A DNA stretch of 64,000 nt from Gibbula magus (Eukaryota; Mollusca; Gastropoda; Trochida; Trochidae), in assembly GCA_936450465.1 (NCBI GenBank), contig OW388289.1, forward strand, positions 80,865,093-80,929,092. The letters are read 5' to 3'. Shown here one piece after another: positions 1 through 12,655 of this stretch. A program made the translations under genes and the position numbers. Within the stretch, counting starts at the first letter, position 1. Every line of letters begins with the position of its first letter. The notes under the pieces were generated by a model that saw nothing but the letters and a program-made list of their open reading frames with translations, made no database searches and was not told where the DNA came from.

Positions 1-578
1 GATTAAACATTGAATAGACCGTGTGGTTCTAGATATCTAGAATATCTAGAACAAACCCGGAACCATTTTCTTTGATATATTGGTATTAGCACTGAATTCG
101 GTCTATTCATTCCAATAAAATCGTTTTAATGTATATTTCATAAAATATCAATGTGTGTTTAGATGGCTAGAGCAGAACATTGAGCAGAACTGTGTGATAT
201 TTCGGAATATTCATTTACAAGTTATCAAAACATGATGTTTTGGTTTAGTTTGTGTTAGATTTCTTTCATAAAAACTCTTAAAATTAGTTGGTTGTGGGTT
301 CATATTTTTACATTCGGTCATGGAGAAAATCAATTGCAATTATAATTGTGCCTACAACATCAACAAATGTAAAAGACTGATTTATTACATTAACATTTAA
401 AGAGACATTTAGTGTGTTCGTGTTTCCATAGAAACTTTTCCCACACATATAAATGCCTGGAGAAATCTTTCATTTACAATGACATATGAAAAAATAATGT
501 TCATATCAGGTCATGATGACACTGAATGCGATGTCATTAGTTGGATTTTCCATTCTTGCATTCTACGTAATTAACACT
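1..578. other. Intronic or upstream sequence, no exon seen
   Basis: AT-rich sequence before the 31-bp array. No reading frame resembling the missing ligand-binding domain of the downstream channel gene is visible, so this is probably part of an intron whose upstream exon lies outside the window. Confidence 0.5.
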
Positions 579-1848
579 CGTCATCCTCTCCTTAATAGAA
601 GTATAGCCCCGATCTCCTCTCCTCAATAGAAGTATAACCCCGATCTCCTCTCCTCAATAGAGTATAACCCCGACCTCCTCTCCTCAATAGAGTATAACCC
701 CGACCTCCTCTCCTCAATAGAGTATAACCCCGACCTCCTCTCCTCAATAGAAGTATAACCCCGATCTCCTCTCCTCAATAGAAGTATAACCCCGATCTCC
801 TCTCCTCAATAGAAGTATAACCCCGATCTCCTCTCCTCAATAGAAGTATAACCCCGACCTCCTCTCCTCAATAGAAGTATAACCCCGATCTCCTCTCCTC
901 AATAGAAGTATAACCCCGATCTCCTCTCCTCAATAGAAGTATAACCCCGATCTCCTCTCCTCAATAGAAGTATAACCCCGATCTCCTCTCCTCAATAGAA
1001 GTATAACCCCGACCTCCTCTCCTCAATAGACGTATAACCCCGACCTCCTCTCCTCAATAGAAGTATAACCCCGATCTCCTCTCCTCAATAGAGTATAACC
1101 CCGACCTCCTCTCCTCAATAGAAGTATAACCCCGACCTCCTCTCCTCAATAGAAGTATAACCCCGATCTCCTCTCCTCAATAGAAGTATAACCCCGATCT
1201 CCTCTCCTCAATAGAAGTATAACCCCGATCTCCTCTCCTCAATAGAAGTATAACCCCGACCTCCTCTCCTCAATAGAAGTATAACCCCGATCTCCTCTCC
1301 TCAATAGAAGTATAACCCCGATCTCCTCTCCTCAATAGAAGTATAACCCCGATCTCCTCTCCTCAATAGAAGTATAACCCCGATCTCCTCTCCTCAATAG
1401 AAGTATAACCCCGATCTCCTCTCCTCAATAGACGTATAACCCCGACCTCCTCTCCTCAATAGAAGTATAACCCCGATCTCCTCTCCTCAATAGAGTATAA
1501 CCCCGATCTCCTCTCCTCAATAGAGTATAACCCCGACCTCCTCTCCTCAATAGAAGTATAACCCCGACCTCCTCTCCTCAATAGAAGTATAACCCCGATC
1601 TCCTCTCCTCAATAGAGTATAACCCCGATCTCCTCTCCTCAATAGAAGTATAACCCCGACCTCCTCTCCTCAATAGAAGTATAACCCCGATCTCCTCTCC
1701 TCAATAGAAGTATAACCCCGATCTCCTCTCCTCAATAGAAGTATAACCCCGATCTCCTCTCCTCAATAGAAGTATAACCCCGACCTACTCTCCTCAATAG
1801 AAGTATAACCCCGACCTCCTCTCCTCAATAGAAGTATAACCCCGATCC
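579..1848. repeat. 31-bp minisatellite, about 41 copies
   Basis: Tandem units of 31 bp, with 30-bp variants lacking one A (AATAGAG for AATAGAAG). Each unit has a purine-rich half around 'aatagaagtataacc' and a pyrimidine-rich half around 'ctcctctcctc'. Copies differ mainly by a T/C change in 'ccgatct' versus 'ccgacct'. The array ends about 22 bp before the acceptor of the first visible channel exon, so it lies in an intron and supplies dozens of polypyrimidine tracts upstream of the real one. Confidence 0.95.
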
Positions 1849-1870
1849 TTTACTAAACCTATGTCTGCAG

Positions 1871-4800
1871 CACCTGTCGCTGATGATCACGTCAGACTTG
1901 TCCAGCTCTGAGGTGAGTCTACTGGACGACGAGTATGAGCTGAGCAGTGTGAATAGACTGAGCTTCATTGACGAACAGGAGTGGGAGATGCGGAACTTCG
2001 TGGAGCTTCTACCCCGTGTGGCGAAGCGGGAATACAGCAGTGGCAAGGAGGAGTTCCCGTCCATACTGGTCCGATGCTGCGCCTTCAGGAGACCCGGCTT
2101 CTTCATCTGGAACATCCTCTGTGTCATGGTAAATTCTTACGAACTGTTCGGAATTCTTTATTTGTCTCCTAGTATGTGTCAGAGTGAAGGATGTACACAG
2201 CTTGAACACCTTCTGTGTCATGGTTTATCCTCACAAATTGTTTTGTGTTTTTTTATATTTTCTTTATTTTATTCTGAACTCACATTCAAAGAAACGTTAC
2301 AAACAAAAAATACATGATAGTGTATTCCGCGAGTGATACAAACGACCACATCAGAAGCAAACTAAAGTGAATTTGAATTTTGAAACAATATATCTTTATA
2401 GTTCTGAAATAGAAGTTTTAAGAAATCGTCGATTGGGAATGTCCTTAACGAGATAGGAGAGTCAAAAAGTGCTTTTTGGATTGTTTTGTGGCGTCCCCAA
2501 GTGATGATGAGTCATTAATTTTAAGTTCAAGAATATTATTTATTTGTTTACGTTATTAGCATGCTTTGTTAATTACATTTCGGTTTATAGATGTTTAACT
2601 TAAATACCAAGCATTCTGGCCAAAAAGCAATTTCAAAAAGCGATTTCAACACCCCGAGAAAATTAAAGTATTATACTCTGGTGTATGAAACTATGAATAT
2701 CTCTTTACCATGACATACGAGTATTTCTGGCAGCAGTATTTTGTTTTTAATTCTCTTGAAAGTGCGGTGGCGTTTCTTTTGTTCGTCAGCGTAGTGTGTG
2801 TCGTGTTGAAGGGTAAACACAACTGGCAAATACTGTCTGCCGCACTATACTGGTCGTGGTATCAATCAAACAAATCCATTGTATTCACGTATGTATACAT
2901 ATACATAGTCCTGCCCCACGACTGTGTAAAAATTTAGAGCCTTTAATCCAGTCTAGATCTAGAAGCTAGATAAACTGAATACACATACACAATATATAAT
3001 CAAAAGGATGAATGTATATTTATTATAAAAATCTCAAAATAAAAATTACCTTTCTGTTCATATCATGTGATATCGTCTTGTGAACATGCAAATGAAATTA
3101 TTTATTTGACTTTTAGTTTGTCATGTGCCTTTTATGATAAAATATAAATATAATTATTATCGATTTGTTTAGTTTTTTCTTCAGACAAATCTTCAAATTA
3201 GTAATAGTTCCACCTGAGAATAACTAACAGAATTATTTCGTTCCTAGAAAGGCTTAATGACTTGAAAAATACCTTCGTTTGTAACCAGAGTCTCATCATC
3301 ATGATGTTTGCGTCATCTTTCGTCATGAATACAAATTATCATGGTCAACACTGTTTTCTTCTCAAATATACTCTATTATCTATTACAAAGTCTATGCCAC
3401 GGTAAACATTCTATATCTTTGTTACTATTAAATCCGTCTTTCTGAATCTGATTAATCTTTCAAATGTTAATAACATTTGTTTCGTCTTTTGAAATCTATA
3501 GCTATTTGGTATCATTAGGACCTTATTCTACTTTGTAAACTGTTTTCTTAATATACATTATGATGTCAAATATACTTGCTTTTCGTCTTAATATAACTTT
3601 TCAAGTTTTATTGTTGTTTTTGTAATGTCATGGTGACTTATTTCATACTGTCTCCATTAATGGTAAACATTGCAATAAAATAAATATTTAACATGTACTG
3701 TTTGATTCCGGCAATATAATTTACGAAGTGTTATGGTAAAGCTTTTGATCAGAACGTATGTTATTGTGTTCAGTTTAAAATACGAAGGGCGTGTGATGAT
3801 AAAATTGATTATGATTGTACGAATTGCTGTGAGTGTTTTAAAATGGTATCGAGTTACAGAATAAACAATAACTGTCTAGAACTCGAAAAAATCACTCGCA
3901 AATTTCGAGAATCCCTAATAACTTCTTGAAGTGTTTGTACTCCATACTTTCTTCATTGGTTAACTGTATATTTTCCTAACGTCATGATGCTTTCCATTAC
4001 ACGCATACATCATTTATTTACTTATATTTTTAATATATTATTTTCTCCACGTCAGGAATATACGTTTCTTCAACGTGATCATATTTCATATTTGCGTCCT
4101 CGTTTAGCATACAGATTGTGTCATGGTGATTGTGTATAGCAAATATACATTTATATAAACTTAATAATCACCACTTAATTCATTTTCTAATTAATAGAAT
4201 AAATCAACATTTAAGTTTGTTGATAAAAGTTTGTCAAAAGACTTCGCCTGATCTACTAGAATGGATTGAAAATGCAACCGACACCCATATGGTATTGAAC
4301 GCTAAGGCAATTAATCTTCAAATTAAAGAATATTCTTATTTTTAGTTTAGCAAAAAAATAATACGTATATTACAGAAAACTAGCAAACAGTTTCATACAA
4401 CTTGAATTATATTATTCATATCCGACATCATAGCTACAATGTATGACAACACTGTACCAAAATCAAAAAGACATTAAAACACGAAATAGCTGCAAAATGA
4501 TGTAAATCTTTTTAGATTTATTTTTTTGAAAATGACGTTTCTTATGTGGTTCAGTACATATGTTTAAACTATGAAGTTCACATTTAACTATTATTATATA
4601 TTATTATTTAAACTCAATTTCCATCATGAACTGACGGCTATAAGTTTACTTACATTAGGATTGAAATTGACATACATGTATATTTTGGAAATGAGAAACG
4701 TCTCTGTTTTGGATCATATTATTCTTTGCAATGACCATAAAAGAGAACAAGTCTGACGGACTGACTTTGCTATCTATCTGGCATTAAGATAAAAAAAACT

Positions 4801-7800
4801 TTTTAAAAACATTATCAACTCCTAAACACTCATTTGACATTTTCTAAAAGCTATGTTGAGATTACATTTTTAATTATATTTTAAAAAGTGATAAAACATT
4901 AACATTTAAATATTTTAACCAATCTTTTTCATATTCGTATTCATTCAAATTTTATCATTCTAAATTCCATGCTTTTTATTGAAAATATCATAACCATTCA
5001 GTTTCATTCTTTGCACAAACTCATTGCATCGATATTCTATCAATGCGATTCAAATTCACGGTCTTTCATTATACACGTTGAACTGATTAACAGGGCAAGA
5101 TCAACACATTAAATGTTAGACACATTGACAGTCAAAGTTAACCCTTCCTGTGGAGTACGTTGACAGTCAATAGCTGGTACATGAGTTAACATTTAAAGTG
5201 TACTTCTTTCGCTGTTCGTTATTTCATCCAGTTCTCATCTTATAGTTCTCTTTGTGTGTGTGTGTGTATAGTTGACGTGTCAGCAACTGACCTTCTGTTC
5301 GATTCAATCACTCATTTGTTATCCTGCTTCCTGTTTCCATTCCCGCTGCATAATGTTGCTGGTCTGGGTTCCCTCACTCGTGTACCAAAGGGTGTTCATG
5401 TAGTAGTCAGTCACCGTGTAAACTGTTATCCCTCGTGCTTCTACTGTTATTCAAAGTAAGATTTTCAAAATCATGATAGCGCCTCAGATGCATTTGCTGA
5501 TATCAGAAAAAGTGAGGCCTTTTCTTATCCTCGGCTACTACTCGATGCTACTTGATGAAACGAAGCTCGAAAGCTATAGATGTATATATCAATAAGTTGA
5601 AATCCTGTACAGTAAGGTTCAATCCATGGACAATGACGTCACTCCTCCATTGCAGTGTCTAATCAGCTCCCTATCATTCTCCACCTTCTCCGTGGACCAA
5701 ACCAAGCCACAGAACAGGCTCCAGCTCTCCTTCACACTCGTCCTCACCGGGGTCGCCTTCAAGTTCGTCGCTACCCAGTCGCTGCCTAAAATACCCTATC
5801 TAACGTACCTGGTAAGTCCCTGCCTAAAATACCGAAACTTAACGTACTTGGTAAGTCTCTGCCTAAAATACCGTACCTAACGTAAGTCTCTACCTAAAAT
5901 ACCGCACCTCGCTAACGTACCCAACATACCGTTCCTAAAGTACCTGGTAAGTATTTACATACAATACCGTACCTATTGAATATCTAATGTAATACCGTGC
6001 CAAACATTCCTGGAAACCTCTTTCCAAAATACCGCACCTAACGTAACTCGTAATTCTCTATCGATCATGTTGTACCTAACGTGTTGATTTTCATAAAAAA
6101 ATTTTTACCGTACCTCACATAGTTAGCTGCATTTAACTGTTTACAATTTTAAGGGGATTTGTCATTTCACATTTGATATTTATATAAGTAATATGAATAT
6201 CTGACGAAAGAAACTTATGTTTTAATATCAACAACTAAGTCAAAAACCATTTTGCAAAAGTGTTATTTCAGCATCCAATGGGCTTGGGCATACAAATAAT
6301 AAGTAGCATATTCAATATATATATATATATATTGATATTTTCAAATTTCGTACGAGTATTTATAAAACATATGCGTATTACATACATTCAACATCAGCTT
6401 CATTCGGCAGCAGTATTTTGTTTAAAACTCAGTATTTTGTTGTTGTTTTTTTGCCCGAAAGTGTACATAGTTTGTGTAGCTATTCTTGCTACTAGATAAT
6501 GTAAATAAAACAATAACCGTGTTATCCTTAAATCTTCCTTCAAATTTCTCCTTTCTGAAAGGCTGTTCAGAGGGTTGTATGCATCATGTTTATTGGTTTA
6601 GAGATTTTGTAATGAAATGTCTCCTGAGTTTGTCTCATTCTATATTGTGTTACATACTGATTGCAATATTTAATTTGGTTTGTTACTGGCATTTATAAAA
6701 CAAATTAACAATTGAAAAAAAACCATTTAATTAACTAGCCAAATCGGAATTTGAAATCCAAGTAAAATTCGCCATTTGAGCTTTTATTAGGATACTAACA
6801 ATCCTTACAATTTTTAAATATATTACGTACAACAAGACTTGTATGACGAGGAACAAGCACCACTAAGAACATGGAATTCAAAATCTATATAGCTAAGTTT
6901 AATATTTAAATAATGGAATTACATTATTTCGATAACCAACATTATTTCTTCACTTGAATTGTATTTGATCCTAACCTGTGTTCTATGCAGGACCGTTACA
7001 TCCTCATCTCTATGTGCATCATGTACTTCGTGTGTATCTGGCATGCTGTCATCACACGTTTCCAAGACAACCACGATCTGGCAGCGTCCATGGACTTCTG
7101 GGCATTTATATCCCTCCTCGCCTTCTTCCTGTGTTTTCAGTTATTCTTCATTGTCACTGTCAAAATAAATGTAAGTAAAACAATCCTCTTCATTGATTAC
7201 CTCACATATATTTACCTCTGCTCGCCTTCTTCTTCGGCGAAATTGACGAGGAATACCATCTCGTCATCCAATAATTTGAAAGTACGAGTAGCTCACCATT
7301 TCTTATTAAAAGTATTATATGTCTTGTTTCTTTAGATTGTATGGTTACAATATACTCGTTGAGAAGCAGTTTTAATATTATAACATAAATGTAATTTTAA
7401 ATAGTCATTGATTGCAGCCATGTACGATTTAACATGAAAATGTAACTATTGTTTCAAAATTGAATAGAATAACATCAGCCTATGTGTTGATTTTGTTTTG
7501 ATTTTTGCATCACAAAGTTTAAAGACAGCAAATGGGGAGATAGCTTTACGGTTATGACAGATAACGTTTACTGAAAATAAAGCAAAATACACTAGAGATT
7601 TTGAACAGACTTTAACCACAACAGCCTACTGGAAAACAATAATCATATATAGTGGTAATATGATTATTTTGTAAATCGTTATCCTTAAAATATTGTCACC
7701 TTCATATTTAATATATTACATTGTCTTCTACATTGTCACCTTTAAAATAAATGTAAGTAATAATAAATGGCCACCTTCAAAAGATAAAGTGTTTTCTCCT

Positions 7801-9416
7801 TTGTCACATTTAATAAAATTGTATTACAGCAAGTATTTATCATTCATGATACTTTCAATTACAGAGCGCACGACGTCGTAAAGGTGTTCATGATGCTGAA
7901 AAGAATTATAAGGTAAATTATTACCATAGTAAAGGTCACCCAAGATATTATAAAGTTTAATATCGTGGAAATTGTGGAGAATTAGTAATTAGTTTACAGC
8001 AATAAATAAAAAAAGAGTATTAGTGTGTTTCAATGAAGATAAATTTATTTTGTTTCATATATAATTAAATGAAGATAATGAAATATTGGCATAATAACCA
8101 CAATTAGTCGCTACTTCAAAACTACATCAGCTATATCAACCCCAAACTATTAATAAGAAATATCATCACAGAAAGGTACGTCACATCCTGAATCATCACC
8201 AGCCATGCAAATGAATGACAGGTGTGCTCACCATGATACCCCCTATCAACACCGCCGCCATCTCCATTTCTAAAATAGAAACAATCATCTCCTATATCAA
8301 CACCGTTGTCACCACAATTACCAGAATCTTCCCCATTTTCCTATCAACAACATCATTACCGCCACAAAAGCATCATCATCCCAATGTGAGTCATATAAAC
8401 GCAACATCACCTACATTACAAAATCATCATCATCACAATGTGAGTCAAATAAACGCAACATCACCTACATTACAAAAGCATCATCATCCCAATGTGAGTC
8501 AAATAAACGCAACATCACCTACATTACAAAATCATCATCATCACAATGTGAGTCAAATAAACGCAACATCACCTACATTACAAAAGCATCATCATCACAA
8601 TGTGAGTCAAATAAACGCAGCATCACCTACATTACAAAATCATCATCACCATTATTAGACCCAAAATAACCGTCATCATCCCAATCAACACGATCCTTTA
8701 CGCAGAAACACCTAACAACAATACCATCTACGCCAATGTAAATGAAACCATCATTTACGCCAATGTACATTACACCAACATTTACGCCAATGTACATAAC
8801 AAGACCATCTTTTACGCAAATGTACATGTATAACAACACCATCATTTACACCAATGTAAATAACATCATATTTACGCCAATGAAAATAACAACACCATCC
8901 TTTACGACAAAATACCTAACAATACCATCCTTTACGCCAATGTTCATAACACCATCAATTACGCCAATGTACATAACAACATCATCCTTTACGCCAAGAT
9001 ACCTGACAACACCATCATCGTTGTCATTTTAAATTCATGATACCATTCCTCAAAGTAAGCTCTCCCGAATACTACAATTACCTAGACTCTAAACAATTCA
9101 ACCGTCATTAACAACACTATTATCACTGCAATCATCAGAATCAAACCTATTATTACCTACATTACGTAACTCCATTGTTTTCGGGTCTGTAATCATTACT
9201 AGCAACATCACCTCCACCATCTAATTTGTCAATGACAAATGTTCAAGATTAATTACATTGAGTATGTTCACTATTTGTCATTATTCTATGAAGTCTAAAA
9301 TATGATGTTAAATCATTTTACAGATCAAAGCGGATAAGATTCAAGGCATAGAACCCAAGAAGAAACGTTGGAAACTGATTCGTGGGAAAACGAAGTTCAG
9401 AGTTGGAATTTTGTGA
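1871..9416 (+). CDS. Pentameric (Cys-loop-type) ligand-gated ion channel, 3' part (5 exons)
   Basis: Exons at 1871-2128, 5656-5811, 6991-7170, 7865-7912 and 9324-9416 all join in phase 0 with GT-AG introns and give 244 residues plus TGA. Exon 1 carries the end of the extracellular domain and the 'FRRPGFF' entry into M1. Exon 2 carries the rest of M1 and M2, ending 'SLPKIPYLTY'. Exon 3 carries M3 ('DRYILISMCIMYF') and M4 ('FWAFISLLAFFLCFQ'), separated by only about 15 residues. Exons 4 and 5 encode a charged, lysine-rich tail after M4. The RRP motif before M1, the M2 pattern and the LP-x-x-Y-L-T M2-M3 turn are diagnostic of the neurotransmitter-gated channel membrane domain. The short M3-M4 link is more like prokaryotic channels than nicotinic or GABA receptors. 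The ligand-binding domain lies upstream, outside the window, so ligand and ion selectivity cannot be assigned. Confidence 0.88.
5773..6060 (+). repeat. Decayed tandem copies of exon 2 end plus splice donor
   Basis: The end of channel exon 2 (from 'ctgcctaaaatacc' to 'ctggtaagtc') is repeated into the intron with a spacing of about 30-40 bp and growing divergence. Copies start near 5820, 5859, 5890, 5950 and 6025, several with their own 'gtaag' donor (5851, 5882, 5949). Use of the donor at 5851 instead of 5812 would insert 39 bp (13 codons) in frame. Confidence 0.85.
7722..7760 (+). repeat. Intronic duplicate of channel exon 3 end and donor
   Basis: The stretch 'cattgtcacctttaaaata' followed by 'aatgtaagtaa' closely repeats the last bases of exon 3 and its donor at 7147-7180. 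A weaker third trace ('tttgtcacatttaataaaa') follows near 7800. No acceptor makes this an exon. It reads as a partial duplication. Confidence 0.65.
8355..8645 (+). repeat. 54-bp tandem repeat (108-bp higher-order) in a channel intron
   Basis: Five to six copies of a 54-bp unit containing 'aatgtgagtcaaataaacgc' and a (CAT) run. Alternate copies end 'aaaagcatcatcatccc' or 'aaaatcatcatcatcac', giving a 108-bp higher-order period. The open frame across it encodes His/Asn/Ser/Thr repeats only because 54 is a multiple of 3. Confidence 0.85.
8715..9030 (+). repeat. Degenerate roughly 27-33-bp repeat in a channel intron
   Basis: Imperfect units built on 'catcatttacgccaatgtac' and 'ataacaacaccatc', directly before the last intron segment of the channel gene. 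Low-complexity sequence with no coding value. Confidence 0.75.
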
Positions 9417-9773
9417 ACTAACATGACAAGTGGCATAAAATGGATGAATGAATCAGTGAATGAACGGTGTGGACGAAAGAAAGTCACGAAAAATGAGAAA
9501 AATGGTTTCACGTTCTACTGGAACCATTCGTGATTTTCCCTAGGATTGTTTCATGGAGAAGTAATTCGTAACAAAGATAAATAACATCAATGACGTTGCT
9601 GCACAGCATGTGTTGGATGTGAAGAATTTGGTGAACTGTTAAGAACTGAATTCTAACTTAACACTAACGCGCGAATAATTTTCATCAAGTTAAAAGAAAC
9701 TGAAGAACAAATGTCATGAGTTTTTATCACTTTGAAACATTGATGTTTATATTTTCACATTACTTAAAGTTGA

Positions 9774-9779
9774 AATAAA
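9774..9779 (+). terminator. Polyadenylation signal AATAAA of the channel gene
   Basis: AATAAA lies 358 bp after the TGA at 9414-9416, in AT-rich sequence, and is the first canonical signal seen after the stop. The implied 3' UTR is about 0.37 kb. Confidence 0.6.
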
Positions 9780-10075
9780 AACATTCTGTTTTATATTTTC
9801 ATTCAACGTCAATACAGTAGATAAATTTAAATAATTAGTTTTAATGAACATTTAAAGAAAGCACAATCTGAATATTTATATTTAAAATACCAACTGTTTC
9901 CCATCCTTTCTGTCTGTTTTTGTCCTGTTTCTCCCCAGCTTTCTATAGTCTCCTCTAGGTCTTCCTGACACTTTGTCCCTTGTTGTCATATCTACTCTCA
10001 GTCTCCTTGTCTAGTTTGTCATGTGGTTGTCTCTCCTGTGGTCTAGTCGTTCATGGGTCTTTCTGTTCAGTCATC

Positions 10076-10417
10076 AAGGGGCAGTAGCATGTTTTTTCGC
10101 TCAAATAAGTTGATGAAATGTATTTGAAAAATAATGTCACCAATATAGTAAAACATCATTCTCTCTTCGGGAAGTATACATGGTTCGGTAAAGCGATGGG
10201 AATCGTTTTTGTAATTCGAAATAATAAAATGTGTTCACGTTAAAATGGCCGCGATGCAAATTTGGCTTTATACGCAACACCGTTATTTCTACTACGGATA
10301 ATTTGTTTGTGTAATAAGTTGTTTTACCCTCTAAAGTTAAATGACATAAACAATCATTATAATTGGGGATATTTTAAAAAATACAATTTACAAAAAACTT
10401 GCTACAACCCCTTTAAA
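10076..10417. mobile_element. Small inverted-repeat element (MITE-like), about 340 bp
   Basis: The left end 'aaggggcagtagcatgtttt' is imperfectly complementary to the right end 'acttgctacaacccctttaa'. Internal motifs 'ttaaaatggccgc' and 'gttttaccctctaa' recur at 33067-33085 and near 33331, so a second diverged copy lies around 33040-33405. No coding capacity. Confidence 0.45.
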
Positions 10418-11638
10418 GTCTAGTCATGTATCACTCTATCTATCTAAGTGTCTGACTTCTCACGTGTTCCCATGAGGACATGCTGACATTGAGGAGATAG
10501 CTAGCAATAGTATCGATGTTAAATAAGTTTAGAACCCATTATTATACATAATTCAAAAGGTACAAGTATACTGTCAAATGAGGTTGTAACAGGGATGAAA
10601 TGAATATAACGGATATAGATAACACTTATCACTGTGGTGTATTCTAGTTCTCATGAATAACACAAGTCAAACTAGGAAAATACCAGTAAACAGAGGACCA
10701 ATTAGGTTATCATATATGAAACTAAACATATTCAAAGTATTGCCATATGAACATTTAATGTAAACTGTGTTGGTTTGATGGATGTGGAGTAGGTGTGGAC
10801 GGTGAGAGTATAAGGGAAATAGTCACAGGAGAAAAGGTCTCAAGAACAAGTCAGGGAGAATAAGCCAGTTTATATGTCTTAAAGCAGAAAGTGTGCATCG
10901 CTTTGATCTATTAAGCGAGTTGATATGGTGTCTTTGATTATGTTTGGTTAATTGAATCAGTGCATCACTTTGCGCAGTCTTTTTGATCTCTCTAGTTAGT
11001 TGAGCTGATTTTTTGTTAAGTAAGTTGTAATGACCTTGGAACTGGCTTCCAAATGAAATATGTAAAGCTTCCTACTGTTTTACCAAACCACGGGTGAATA
11101 ATGGGAAATTGAGTTATCCAGAGTAAAAGAAGAGATTTGAAAGTAATATACGTGATGGTCATTGTACACAAAACATCCTACTACTACCAAACTATTCTAA
11201 CTAAAGAATATGAAGTCCAACAATGTGATGAAGATGGCTGGAAAACAGACTAAATAAAGAATATATATATATAATATAGTGTTTGCCAGATGTGCCATAA
11301 CATGTATACAATAAGTGCTCAACTAAAGTGAGTACATATGTACTAAAGTAATGCAATGAGATATATGTATATCATTATCATATATGTTTAATTTCAACAA
11401 AATCGTGTGACTTTTGTTACCTGTGTTCACGCAGTCAAATTTGTGACATTTTTTAATTTCTGTGACCTTTTCAAGAGCGAGATCAGTGATGCTTAAAATG
11501 AAATGTCGGTCTACCAGGAGGTATATTTGTTTCAGAAGAAGGAAGCTGTCGCCTGATCATTTTAGAAAATAACACGATAACGAGAAACGGTAATTTCACA
11601 TGCCGCCCACGAAACACAATGAGACATAAAAGAACAAC
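10418..11638. other. Intergenic sequence without recognised features
   Basis: AT-rich, short frames only, and nothing resembling an exon of a known family. Confidence 0.4.
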
Positions 11639-11775
11639 GAACAGGAAGATTTTCTGGATAACAACTTCTTTAATGTGAAAATACACGACGTTTCAGAGTA
11701 TATGCTCACTCCTTCATCAGGTGGAATGTCGTGTATTTTCACATTAGAGAAGTTGTTATCCGGAAATGTTCCTGT
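11639..11775. mobile_element. Hairpin element, arms about 50 bp
   Basis: Arm 'gaacaggaagattttctgg' plus 'ataacaacttctttaatgtg' and 'aaaatacacgac' is repeated in reverse complement after a loop of about 36 bp containing 'actccttcatcagg'. The same sequence family ('aacaacttctttat...acgtttcg...cttcatcaggtg') appears near 12505-12655, 20826-20893 and 54645-54720, so it is a dispersed foldback family. Confidence 0.75.
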
Positions 11776-12504
11776 TCTTGTGTATACGACTTCTAAATGC
11801 CCTTCAAAGACCTCCTAAAAGAATCGTTGTTTAACCGTATATCATCGTGTACAACAATATATTATCAAGCATAACACCAGATTGATTTGAATGAAAATGT
11901 TTTTTCAGAATTAAATTATCATCCCGAGAGTGTAAACAATACATGTATAGAAGGCGAATATAACTGCAGTGAAATTTAGGTTTACATTCACATTATCACT
12001 TTTCCAGCTATGTTCAGTTAATTATTTAAATACACATAAATTTATCAACTTGGTGATGCTGTATATAATTGATCATAGTTCATGTAATCTTCGATGATAT
12101 TTCATGTTTTTCAGTCGACATGTTTTATACTGTAAATACTTTGAATTTATTATGATATTATATTCAAATCATGTTGATAAACAGACATGCAGGTGGAAAT
12201 TAATTATATACATGTATTTGTCGGTTGCTATGGACACAGGTTGTCTTATTATCCATGTGTATGTGTTGCACACAAATAAATGCATCCTTCAAAGTAGAAA
12301 AAAACGGTAAAGCCTTGCATCCAGGGTATGTGTCAATTTTTTTTAAAAAGAGCACATCCATTTGGGAGATGGACATAGTTTTTTATAGGTAAAAATACTA
12401 AATGTTGGTGACTGCTTCAGGTAAAAATTATTATGAAAATATATAATTCCGTATGCTCTGTACAAGGGTAGTACATACACCTAACCGTCAACTGATACAT
12501 TTTG

Positions 12505-12655
12505 GAAGAATAGAGATAATTTTATACAATTTTTTTTATATACTTCGAAGGTGACGATTCGGCATAGGTTGACAACGACATTAGAACCTATGTCGAAACG
12601 TCGCCTTCAAAGAATAAAGAAGTTGTATATCCATAAAAAGTGTCTCTATTCTTCA
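12505..12655. mobile_element. Hairpin element, second member of the foldback family
   Basis: 'gaaggtgacgattcggcata' + 'ggtt' is inverted after 14 bp as 'aacctatgtcgaaacgtcgc' + 'cttc'. The outer arms 'gaagaatagagata' and 'gtctctattcttc' also pair. It shares 'aataaagaagttgtatatcc' and the 'aaacgtcg' motif with the other hairpins. Confidence 0.7.

Noticed and set aside
2710..2937. Hydrophobic 75-codon frame as a small membrane protein
   Set aside because: It lies in an intron of the channel gene, has no recognisable family or splice context, and is AT-rich sequence of the kind that gives chance hydrophobic frames.
8215..8658. His/Asn-rich open frame as a gene
   Set aside because: It covers a 54-bp tandem repeat inside a channel-gene intron, and the frame is a by-product of repeat length.
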